Part shown: positions 1 through 6,000 of the stretch, piece after piece
Position numbering within the stretch: the stretch's first letter is position 1
How the letters are laid out: every line of letters starts with the position of its first letter
DNA from: Verrucomicrobiota bacterium
GTDB lineage: Bacteria > Verrucomicrobiota > Verrucomicrobiia > Opitutales > Opitutaceae
Assembly: GCA_023430825.1 (NCBI GenBank)
Contig: JAEYYL010000062.1
Span: 1 to 9,248, forward strand
DNA length: 9,248 nt
Direction: 5' to 3'
The notes under the pieces: generated by a model
Told to the model about the DNA's origin: nothing
What the model saw: only the letters and a program-made list of their open reading frames with translations
The model's database searches: none
Program-made: the position numbers and the translations under genes

Positions 1-1440
1 GTGCACGCGCACGTGCCCCGGCAGCGCGGGCGCCAGCCACGTGTCGATCTGCACGCCGTCGAAGGGCGACCAGCGGGAGTGCAGCACGCGGCCCGCCCGG
101 GGCTGCGCCGCGAACTCCTCCCGTGCGCGCCACTCGCGGCCGTCCAAACTCACCAGCAGCGCGTTGTCCGCCGCACCGTGCCGCGGCGCCGTGCCGCCGG
201 CCGGCGTGCCGAAGGCGAACGCCGTCGAGTAAACGAACTTGCCGTATTTCTGCGTCGTGTGCCGGTGGCCCGCCGGATGCGGCAGATTATTCGACAACGC
301 GAACACGTGCCCGCGGGCCTCGTCGCGGCACACCACCAGCCCTTCGCAGCCCGCCGGCGTTTGCACCTCGGGCACGTCAGGCGAGGTCTCCTCCGCCGTC
401 CAGAACGGATGCTCCGCCGACAGCGCCAGCGGCAGGAACGCCTTCATCGCCCAATACGGCGACGCCGGAGCGTTGTAGGCCTCCGCCATGATCTGGTTCG
501 GATAGCCATAGCCGACGCTCAGCAAACCGTCCTCGCTGAAAATCGGCTGACGCAGCCACCAGCGCAGGTGCTGCAGATGCAGCCGCTTGATCGCACCCCA
601 CGGCAACCCCGGCTCGTCCGCAAACGCCAGCCCGCCCCAGAACGCACCTTGCGCAAATCGATACGCCAGGCTCCGCCCCAGCGGCAAGGCGCTCCCGTCC
701 GGCGCGAACCACGCCGCAAAATCCGGCGCAAACCGCCGCGCCCGCGCGCGAAACTCCGTGGCCAGCGGCGCGTCGCGCCCCGCGAGCTTCGCATACAACA
801 GCGCGTAGAACTGCATCGCCATCGGCACGTAGTAATCGAACTGCGGCGTGTCGCCGTCCGCATACCAGCCGTCGCCACGATAAAACGAATTGAGCCGCTC
901 GAGGTCACCGCGCACCCGCGCCCGGTCGCTCCGCTCGCCCACCGCCTGCAACGCGCCGTTCACGAGCACGCGAAAAAACCGCCAGTTGCTGTCCCACAGC
1001 TCGCGCTCGTTGATCTGCCGCAGCCACGTCACGAGATGCCCGCGCGCCACTTCCGGCAACGGCTCCCACAGCAGCCCCGGAGCCAGCCACAACGCCGCCG
1101 CGAGCGATCCCATTTCCACCGCTCGCTGGTCGCGATCGCCCAGTTCACCCCAGTAACGCGGGCTCGCCGGGTCCACGCCATCGGCCAGCACGCGCCGCAC
1201 GAGCTCGCCGTCCGCAAACTCCCCGCCGCCCGCCACGAGCGACGCCACGCCCCACAACGGCCGCGCGAAGGTCTCCACCATCGCCGCCGGCGCCCCGTAG
1301 GTCGCGGCATTATCGCCGAGCGTCGCCGCCGCGCCGTCGCGTTCGAACCGTGGCCGCAGGGGTCGCCACAGTTCGCGCATCGCCGCCTGCAAATCGCCGC
1401 GCGTGCGCAGCGGGTTTCTCGAGAGCGATTCGGACAGCAT
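1..1440 (-). CDS. DUF2264 domain-containing protein, C-terminus off the window edge
   Basis: Reading the minus strand from the ATG at 1440-1438 gives 480 uninterrupted codons to the window edge, so the C-terminus is missing. Family-typical blocks appear in order: NPLRTR near residue 9, a Trp/Phe-rich WRFFRVLVN block at 153-161, DTPQFDYYVPMAMQFYALL at 197-215, GRSLAYRFAQGAFWGG at 255-270, GYGYPNQIMAEAYNAP at 310-325, and HPAGHRH followed by KYGKFVYS around 388-405. This pattern matches DUF2264 (PF10022), a predicted alpha-helical toroid in loci for polysaccharide use. From memory, some relatives are placed in glycoside hydrolase family GH154 (beta-glucuronidase-like); the sequence alone does not show substrate or activity. 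The start is well fixed: an in-frame TGA lies three codons upstream, and residues 9-13 already match the usual family N-terminus. There is no clear Shine-Dalgarno site and no signal peptide, so the product is probably cytoplasmic. It is divergent from the VOC gene. Confidence 0.9.
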   Translation of the reverse strand, partial: MLSESLSRNPLRTRGDLQAAMRELWRPLRPRFERDGAAATLGDNAATYGAPAAMVETFARPLWGVASLVAGGGEFADGELVRRVLADGVDPASPRYWGELGDRDQRAVEMGSLAAALWLAPGLLWEPLPEVARGHLVTWLRQINERELWDSNWRFFRVLVNGALQAVGERSDRARVRGDLERLNSFYRGDGWYADGDTPQFDYYVPMAMQFYALLYAKLAGRDAPLATEFRARARRFAPDFAAWFAPDGSALPLGRSLAYRFAQGAFWGGLAFADEPGLPWGAIKRLHLQHLRWWLRQPIFSEDGLLSVGYGYPNQIMAEAYNAPASPYWAMKAFLPLALSAEHPFWTAEETSPDVPEVQTPAGCEGLVVCRDEARGHVFALSNNLPHPAGHRHTTQKYGKFVYSTAFAFGTPAGGTAPRHGAADNALLVSLDGREWRAREEFAAQPRAGRVLHSRWSPFDGVQIDTWLAPALPGHVRVH

Positions 1441-1598
1441 GGAAGGTCAACAGATGCGCCGAAACCCGCGTGGTTCCGTTCTCCGCCACCCCTGGCCCCT
1501 TCCGCCAAGAAAACGTAAAATCCTCCGCCTCCGCCCCGCCCGCCCTCGGCCCAAGGAACATTTCGCGCCTCCCCGGGACCACTGCGCCTCCTGCCAGC
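1441..1598. other. Divergent intergenic region between the DUF2264 and VOC genes
   Basis: This 158-base gap must hold the start signals of both flanking genes. The only AT-richer patch is at about 1508-1522 (AAGAAAACGTAAAATCC). I see no convincing -35/-10 pair on either strand and no good ribosome binding site in front of either ATG. Open frames crossing it are continuations of shadow frames. Confidence 0.5.
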
Positions 1599-1916
1599 AT
1601 GAAATTCCGCTTCAACAACTCCGTGGCCGTGCACGTGCCCGACCTCCGGAAAGCCGAGGCCTTCTACAGCGGCGTGCTCGGTTTCCGCCTCCTCGCCAAG
1701 AACGACGACCTGCTCGAATACGAAACCGGTCGCGCGCAGTTCCAGGTCCGCAAGGCCGCCGTGGTCCGCCCGCCCGCCCCGTCGTTCACCGTGATCGACG
1801 CCCGCGCCGCCAAATCCCGGCTCGAAGAAAACGGCTGCGAAATCGTCGAGGACCGCGGCCGCTCGCTGAGCTTCAAGGACCCTTTCGGCTTCGTTTACGA
1901 ACTCACGGAAGACTGA
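1599..1916 (+). CDS. VOC (glyoxalase/bleomycin-resistance fold) family protein
   Basis: This 105-residue protein has the pattern of a single vicinal-oxygen-chelate domain. It begins with a beta strand holding VAVHVPDL (His12), followed by the helix AEAFYSGVLGF (residues 19-29), typical of glyoxalase I-like folds. A second half-module starts at SFTVID (62-67). The C-terminal FKDPFGFVYEL (92-102) carries the usual metal-binding Glu (Glu101) after a DPFGF turn. Family members act in isomerisation, dioxygenation or drug binding, usually as dimers with a divalent metal. The substrate cannot be told here. The open frame extends upstream to 1350, but that part runs antisense to the DUF2264 gene and adds no recognisable domain, so the ATG at 1599, right before the first beta strand, is chosen. 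No Shine-Dalgarno site is visible. The length is normal for a one-domain VOC protein. Confidence 0.85.
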   Translation: MKFRFNNSVAVHVPDLRKAEAFYSGVLGFRLLAKNDDLLEYETGRAQFQVRKAAVVRPPAPSFTVIDARAAKSRLEENGCEIVEDRGRSLSFKDPFGFVYELTED

Positions 1917-1993
1917 TCTCCGCCTCTGGCCGGCGATCCGTTTCTCCTCCTTGGCCTTGCCGCCACCCACGAGGCCCGCCCCGGCCCACTCTG

Positions 1994-2005
1994 GGGAAAT
2001 TACCC
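1994..2005. promoter_or_regulatory. Near-palindrome GGGAAATTACCC upstream of the PEP-CTERM gene
   Basis: The 12-mer is symmetric around AATT except for one base pair (A1997/A2002). It sits about 137 bases before the PEP-CTERM start codon. A related half-site, CGGGGTAAC, lies at 2072-2080, and a perfect 10-bp palindrome GGCCTAGGCC lies at 2026-2035. Together they suggest operator-like sites in the only substantial gap before this gene. No regulator can be named from the sequence, and chance palindromes are possible in GC-rich DNA. Confidence 0.3.
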
Positions 2006-2141
2006 GATAGCGCGCCAATGCCCTTGGCCTAGGCCCGTCGCGCGCACCGAGCCCGCCAGTCGCGGTCCATCCGGGGTAACAGGCGGCGTCCGCGCCGCTC
2101 CAACTCAAATACGTTCACACTTCGGTTCTGGAATTTTTTCC

Positions 2142-2837
2142 ATGCACTCAAAAACCAAATCTATGCTTCGTCTGGCCGCGCTCGGGCTGAGCGCCGCCCT
2201 TTTTGCCACGGTTGCGCAGGCGCAACTGATGATCGACGGGAAGCTCACGGGCAATTTCACGAATGCCCTCGGGCCGAATGACTCGATGTTCAACGCACCC
2301 GACGGCAGCTCCGCCTGGTTCAAGTCGGGCATCCCCTACACCGACGACTCCGTGCCGACCCAGATCGCGTTCACGCAGAAAAATTTTGCGGGCGTGAGCG
2401 GCGGTCTCGTCGCCGACGAGATCTTCCAGATCACGAACGGCCGCAACCACGGCGGTTCCACGTCCAGCTCCGCCGCGTTCGACCTCTGGGTCACGCTGAC
2501 GGCGCCGGAAGCCTACACGTCGCTGCTCACGCCGATCTCGTTCATGATCGAAAACACGGAAAACGTCGGTGGTCTGATCAACGACAACTACACGATCACC
2601 GCCGGCCCGATCGCTCCGTTCATCTACGCCGGTCACTACGTTCAGTTCGAGTTCGTCGCGCCCGAGTGGATCACCATCGCCGAGAACCAGACCGCCAGCG
2701 CCGGTGCGCTCTACGTCTCCTTCACGCCGGTGCCCGAACCCTCCACCTATGCCGCGATCGGCGCCGCGCTGCTCGTCGGCGTGATCGGCTTTCGCACCTA
2801 CCGCCGCCGTCAGTCGGAGGCCGCGGCCGTCGCCTGA
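2142..2837 (+). CDS. Secreted PEP-CTERM sorting-domain protein, possibly choice-of-anchor K type
   Basis: The 231-residue product has a classic Sec signal peptide: basic start (KTK), hydrophobic core at 9-24, and AQA before a likely cut after residue 27. The mature part (28-195) is Gly/Thr/Asn-rich, has no cysteine and looks beta-rich. The C-terminus is a textbook PEP-CTERM signal: VPEPSTYA at 197-204, a hydrophobic helix to about residue 217, then basic RTYRRR (218-223). Such signals are recognised by an exosortase that cleaves the anchor during export to the surface or exopolysaccharide matrix. The middle, with ADEIFQITNGRNHGGST and ENTENVGG blocks, resembles the choice-of-anchor K group; this sub-call is from memory and less certain. 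A second ATG at codon 8 would still leave a signal peptide. GGA at about -12 is only a weak ribosome site. The gene stands alone, with palindromes upstream and a strong terminator downstream. No exosortase gene is in this window. Confidence 0.9.
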   Translation: MHSKTKSMLRLAALGLSAALFATVAQAQLMIDGKLTGNFTNALGPNDSMFNAPDGSSAWFKSGIPYTDDSVPTQIAFTQKNFAGVSGGLVADEIFQITNGRNHGGSTSSSAAFDLWVTLTAPEAYTSLLTPISFMIENTENVGGLINDNYTITAGPIAPFIYAGHYVQFEFVAPEWITIAENQTASAGALYVSFTPVPEPSTYAAIGAALLVGVIGFRTYRRRQSEAAAVA

Positions 2838-2865
2838 TCCACCCTCCCCCTCAACCTCCAACCGC

Positions 2866-2893
2866 AAAAGCCGGCCTTTACAGGCCGGCTTTT
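2866..2893 (+). terminator. Rho-independent terminator after the PEP-CTERM gene
   Basis: A perfect 12-bp stem AAAAGCCGGCCT / AGGCCGGCTTTT closes a 4-base loop (TTAC), starting 28 bases after the stop codon. The four T residues of the right arm, followed by CGTTT, supply the U-rich end. The A-run at the left means the element could also stop transcription on the minus strand. It separates the PEP-CTERM gene from the following membrane-protein gene, so the two are probably not co-transcribed. Confidence 0.9.
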
Positions 2894-3024
2894 CGTTTGG
2901 GCAGATTGGACAGGTCGCGTCACGCTCCGCTTGCCGCCGCCCCGCAACTCCTGCCAGCCTCGCCCGTCTTCCTGCGACGCATCCCCGCGACTGCTGACCG
3001 GTCCGCGGACGCGCCGCGCACCGC

Positions 3025-5292
3025 ATGCTGCCCTTCGCCTTCACCATCTTCCTCGGAGCGTTTCTCCTCTTCGCCGTCCAGCCGCTCCTCGGAAAATACA
3101 TTCTCCCCTGGTTCGGCGGCAGCCCCGGCGTGTGGACCACCTGCATGCTGTTCTTCCAGACGCTGCTGCTCGGCGGCTACCTCTACGCGCACCTCTCGGC
3201 GACCAAGCTCGCCCCGCGGCGGCAAGTGGGAGTGCACCTGGCGTTGATCGCTCTGGCGCTGGCCCTGCTCCCCATTATCCCCGGCGAACATTGGCGCCCC
3301 CACGGCGACGAAAGCCCCGTGTGGCGCATCCTGCTCCTGCTCACCGCCAGCATCGGCGTGCCCTACTTCGTCCTCTCCGCCACCGGCCCGCTGATGCAGC
3401 ACTGGTTCAACCACGCGCAGCCAGGCCGCTCCCCCTATCGCCTCTACGCACTCTCCAACGCCGGCTCGCTGCTCGCCCTGCTCGGCTTTCCCTTCGTGTT
3501 CGAGCGCGCCTTCTCGCGCCAGGATTCCGCCACCTACTGGTCCTTCGGCCTCGCCGCCTTCGCGCTGAGCTGCGGCTGGAGCGCGTGGCACGTGTGGCGC
3601 TCGGCTCCGGCGATCGCCCCGACGCGTAGTGAAACTTCAACTACAACCGCCCCCGGCGCACCGGCCGAACCGCGCGCCTCGCCGCTCGACCGACTGCTCT
3701 GGTTCAGCCTCGCCTGCGTCGCGTCGGTCCTGCTCCTGGCCACGACCAACAAGCTCAGCCAGGACATCGCCGTCGTGCCGTTCCTGTGGGTGCTGCCGTT
3801 GAGCCTCTACCTGCTCACGTTCATCCTCTGCTTCGATCATCCCCGCTGGTATTCGCGCGGCCTTTTCGCCGGCCTTTTCGCCCTCGGCGCGCTGGTCGAC
3901 ATCCATCTGCTGTTCGCCGGCCACAACGCCAAGCTCCCCGAACAGGTCATCGGCTACGCCGGCACGCTCTTCGCCGGCTGCATGCTCTGCCACGGCGAAC
4001 TCTTCCGGCTGCGCCCCGCCGCCCGCCAGCTCACCTCCTTCTACCTCCACATCGCCGCCGGCGGCGCCGTGGGCGGCTTCCTCGTCGCCGTCGTCGCCCC
4101 GCTGGCCTTCGACCGCTACCTCGAGCTCCACCTCGGCCTCTGGCTCATCACCTATTTCGTCGGCGTCCTCGCCTTCCGCCATCGCAGCCGCGAACTCGCG
4201 TTCGGCACCGGCGCCGGCGCATTCGCCGCCCTGTTCGTCCTGCCGCTGCTCGGCACGCTGAGCGAAAATTCCGACGAGCCGTGGCACGAGTTCGTCGAAC
4301 AGTTCAAACACCTCGTCGGCGAGAACTGGACGTTCATCGTCTTCCTCGCCGTCGCCTTCCTCCTCGGCGCCATCGGACGGCGCGGCTGGGTGCGCGAATG
4401 GGAACTGCGCGTCGGCAATTTCCTCATGCTCTTCTCCATCGGCATCGGCATGCTCCTGATCGCCCAGGTCCGCGGCGATTCCCGCGACGCCGTCGTCACC
4501 ACGCGCGACTTCTACGGCGTGCTGAAAATTTTCGAGCACAATCCCGACGAGCCCGACCTGCACTATCACACGCTCGTGCACGGCGTCACCTCCCACGGTC
4601 TCCAGTTCGCCGACATGCCTCAGGCCATGTGGGCCACCACTTATTACAGCGAGGAGAGCGGCGTCGGTCTCGCGATCGGGCAGCTCCCGCCGCAGCGGCC
4701 TCATCACCTCGGCGTCGTGGGCCTGGGCACCGGCACGCTCGCCACCTACGGTCGCGCCGGCGATCGCGTCCGCATCTACGAAATCGACCCGGCGGTCGAG
4801 CGCCTCGCCCGCACGCACTTCACCTACCTCTCCCGCTCCGCCGCCCAGGTCGAAGTGATCCTCGGCGACGCCCGTCTCTCGATGGAACGCGAACTCGAGC
4901 GCGGCGAATCGCAGCAATTCGATGTCCTCGCCCTCGATGCCTTCAGCAGCGATGCCATCCCCGTCCATCTGTTAACAAAGGAGGCGTTCGAGATCTATCT
5001 GCGCCAGTTGAAACCCGGCGGCGTGCTCGCGATCCACACCTCCAACCGCTACCTCGATCTCCAGCCCGTGGTGGAAAAACTCGCGCAGCATTTCGGCCTC
5101 GCCGCCGTGACCATCGGACACAGCCCGCCCGATAAATCCTGGTGGGTGTTCCGCAGCACCTGGGTCCTGCTCTCCACCGATCCCACCGCGCTCGAGAGCG
5201 ACGCCATGCTCGCGACCGCCGAGGAGCCGTCCGCGCGCGAGGTGCCGCTCTGGACCGACGATCACGCGAGCGTTTTCGAAATTCTGAAGTGA
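3025..5292 (+). CDS. Polytopic membrane protein fused to a spermidine-synthase-like SAM-binding domain
   Basis: The 755-residue protein joins two parts. Residues 1 to about 485 hold roughly 14 hydrophobic segments, beginning with FTIFLGAFLLFAVQPLLGKY (6-25) and a following WF-G-x-P-x-VWT block typical of fused MFS/spermidine-synthase proteins. A linker with RDFYGVL (494-500), the HG-x(3)-HG pair (519-525) and TTYY (538-541) resembles the spermidine synthase N-terminal domain. The Rossmann domain follows: glycine loop VVGLGTGTLA (564-573), acidic ribose-binding IYEIDP (584-589), GDAR (614-617) and LDAFSSDAIPVHLLT (637-651). In true spermidine synthases the catalytic aspartates have D-S-S-D spacing; here it is D-A-F-S-S-D, so polyamine synthesis cannot be assumed. 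It may be a membrane-anchored aminopropyl- or methyltransferase of unknown substrate. The ATG at 3025 starts just before the first membrane segment; no Shine-Dalgarno site is seen. It converges on the hibernation-factor gene 19 bases away. Confidence 0.9.
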   Translation: MLPFAFTIFLGAFLLFAVQPLLGKYILPWFGGSPGVWTTCMLFFQTLLLGGYLYAHLSATKLAPRRQVGVHLALIALALALLPIIPGEHWRPHGDESPVWRILLLLTASIGVPYFVLSATGPLMQHWFNHAQPGRSPYRLYALSNAGSLLALLGFPFVFERAFSRQDSATYWSFGLAAFALSCGWSAWHVWRSAPAIAPTRSETSTTTAPGAPAEPRASPLDRLLWFSLACVASVLLLATTNKLSQDIAVVPFLWVLPLSLYLLTFILCFDHPRWYSRGLFAGLFALGALVDIHLLFAGHNAKLPEQVIGYAGTLFAGCMLCHGELFRLRPAARQLTSFYLHIAAGGAVGGFLVAVVAPLAFDRYLELHLGLWLITYFVGVLAFRHRSRELAFGTGAGAFAALFVLPLLGTLSENSDEPWHEFVEQFKHLVGENWTFIVFLAVAFLLGAIGRRGWVREWELRVGNFLMLFSIGIGMLLIAQVRGDSRDAVVTTRDFYGVLKIFEHNPDEPDLHYHTLVHGVTSHGLQFADMPQAMWATTYYSEESGVGLAIGQLPPQRPHHLGVVGLGTGTLATYGRAGDRVRIYEIDPAVERLARTHFTYLSRSAAQVEVILGDARLSMERELERGESQQFDVLALDAFSSDAIPVHLLTKEAFEIYLRQLKPGGVLAIHTSNRYLDLQPVVEKLAQHFGLAAVTIGHSPPDKSWWVFRSTWVLLSTDPTALESDAMLATAEEPSAREVPLWTDDHASVFEILK

Positions 5293-5314
5293 GCCGCCGG
5301 CCGCGGGGCGGTCA
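5290..5314. terminator. Short GC-rich dyad between convergent genes, possible bidirectional terminator
   Basis: The 19-base gap and the two flanking stop codons form TGA-G-CCGCC-N8-GGCGG-TCA. This is a 5-bp GC stem extended by 3 bp if one G (5293) is bulged, with both stop codons in the arms. There is no T-run on either strand, so it is at best a weak or factor-assisted terminator. Confidence 0.3.
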
Positions 5315-5695
5315 GTCCACCTTCGGCAGTTGCGCCGCGATCTCCGGCGCCTGCGGGTGATTGCGTTTGTCCTTCCGCTTTCCCTGGCGCCGCCCGAGCT
5401 GGCGGTCGAGTTTCTCCACCAGCTCGTCGATCACGTCGTAGGCCTCCGTGCCCTCGGCCGACGCCACCAAATCCGGCCCCGCGATGGCGATCTGCGCCGT
5501 CGCCGTGTAGTGCCGCTCGGAGCCCATCTTTTGATCCTGCTGCAACCGCACCTCGATGCGGACGATATAATCGTTGTGCCGCAGCAGCACCGCGAACTTG
5601 TCGCGAATCGCCGCCTGCATCGCTTCGGTCAGCTCCACGTGGATGCCCTGCACCAGCAGTTTCGAGGAAAGGTCGTCGGTTGTATCAGGATTCAT
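5312..5695 (-). CDS. hpf: Ribosome hibernation-promoting factor, short type (HPF/RaiA family)
   Basis: The 127-residue product shows the S30AE fold pattern: KLLVQGIHVELTEAMQAAIRDKF (12-34) as first strand and helix, IVRIEVRLQQDQK (44-56), HYTATAQIAIAGPDLVASAEG (62-82) and the second helix AYDVIDELVEKLDRQL (85-100). A basic tail follows (RRQGKRKDKR, 102-111). Family members bind the decoding region of the 30S subunit in slow growth and block mRNA and tRNA binding. The long-type C-terminal dimerisation domain is absent. The ATG at 5695-5693 is the first ATG in frame but has no Shine-Dalgarno site. An in-frame GTG 12 codons upstream (5731-5729) has a strong GGGGAGG five bases before it, so a 139-residue form is possible. 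The gene is divergent from ftsH and converges with the membrane fusion gene. Confidence 0.93.
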   Translation of the reverse strand: MNPDTTDDLSSKLLVQGIHVELTEAMQAAIRDKFAVLLRHNDYIVRIEVRLQQDQKMGSERHYTATAQIAIAGPDLVASAEGTEAYDVIDELVEKLDRQLGRRQGKRKDKRNHPQAPEIAAQLPKVD

Positions 5696-5736
5696 GTGAC
5701 ATCGGACCCGCGTCGGGGCCCGGCGGTTCACCCCAA

Positions 5737-5743
5737 CCTCCCC
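5737..5743 (-). promoter_or_regulatory. Strong Shine-Dalgarno site before an alternative GTG start of hpf
   Basis: On the minus strand GGGGAGG is followed by five bases and then GTG (5731-5729), in frame with hpf. It is the best-placed ribosome site near this gene and competes with the ATG at 5695, which has none. Using it would add 12 residues (VNRRAPTRVRCH) to the N-terminus. Confidence 0.45.
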
Positions 5744-5787
5744 GCCGACAGCCTCGGGCGCCCTCCGGAAGTTTATCCAGATATTTA

Positions 5788-5815
5788 CGCGCAACCGTTT
5801 TCAACGATTTGCGCG
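5788..5815. promoter_or_regulatory. Nested inverted repeat in the hpf-ftsH divergent region
   Basis: An outer perfect 7-bp arm pair CGCGCAA (5788-5794) / TTGCGCG (5809-5815) encloses an inner 4-bp pair CGTT (5796-5799) / AACG (5803-5806) around TTC. Unpaired bases are C5795 on one side and A5807-T5808 on the other. It lies 93 bases upstream of the hpf ATG and about 185 upstream of the ftsH start, in the only AT-rich part of the gap. That is a good place for an operator controlling both promoters; in RNA it would form a hairpin. Confidence 0.45.
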
Positions 5816-5987
5816 ACTCACCCTCACCCCGCCGGCCTTCTCCGCGCCCGCGCAACTTCGCGGAGGACGCCGAGCTGCGCATCAGCGCGGCTTCGTCCAC
5901 ACCGCACGCGATGCGCGCCGCCCGCACGATGCGCCCACGCCTCGCCGCCATTTCCGACGTTGTGGGGAAAGCTCCGATCTGTCGCAT

Positions 5988-5992
5988 AGGAG
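5988..5992 (+). promoter_or_regulatory. Ribosome binding site deciding the ftsH start
   Basis: AGGAG sits 8 bases before the ATG at 6001 but only 2 bases before the in-frame ATG at 5995. Normal spacing therefore favours the start at 6001 (MLPLRWFF), which places the first membrane helix right at the N-terminus, as expected for FtsH. Confidence 0.7.
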
Positions 5993-6000
5993 CAATGCCC

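Larger units (their letters stand above)
5696..6000. other. Divergent control region between hpf and ftsH
   Basis: These roughly 305 bases must serve both genes. One open frame crosses it in phase with ftsH (from 5680), but its first 107 codons give a Pro/Arg-rich sequence without domain, overlap hpf, and are best read as non-coding. The only AT-rich stretch is about 5770-5812, on the hpf side, and contains a nested inverted repeat. TTGAAA on the minus strand (5804-5799) resembles a -35 box, but no matching -10 box lies at the right distance. A GGGGAGG site (5743-5737, minus) and an AGGAG site (5988-5992, plus) are the two clear ribosome sites. Confidence 0.6.

Noticed and set aside
1..1518. 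505-codon plus-strand open frame opposite the DUF2264 gene
   Set aside because: Arg-rich shadow; the minus frame matches a known family over all 480 codons.
1029..2108. 359-codon minus-strand open frame covering the VOC gene and part of the DUF2264 gene
   Set aside because: Wrong frame for DUF2264 and antisense to the VOC gene; no family features.
3001..3010. Perfect 10-bp palindrome GTCCGCGGAC just before the membrane fusion gene
   Set aside because: Pure GC palindromes of this size are expected by chance at this base composition; no further support.
3637..4968. 443-codon minus-strand open frame opposite the membrane fusion gene
   Set aside because: Acidic low-complexity antisense shadow; the plus frame has membrane segments and a SAM-binding domain.
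4978..4985. Internal AAAGGAGG, resembling a strong ribosome binding site, inside the membrane fusion gene
   Set aside because: No start codon follows at usable spacing, and it lies within conserved coding sequence.
5680..6000. In-frame upstream extension of ftsH (107 codons)
   Set aside because: It overlaps hpf, is Pro/Arg-rich, and would place the first membrane helix far inside; the AGGAG site supports 6001.
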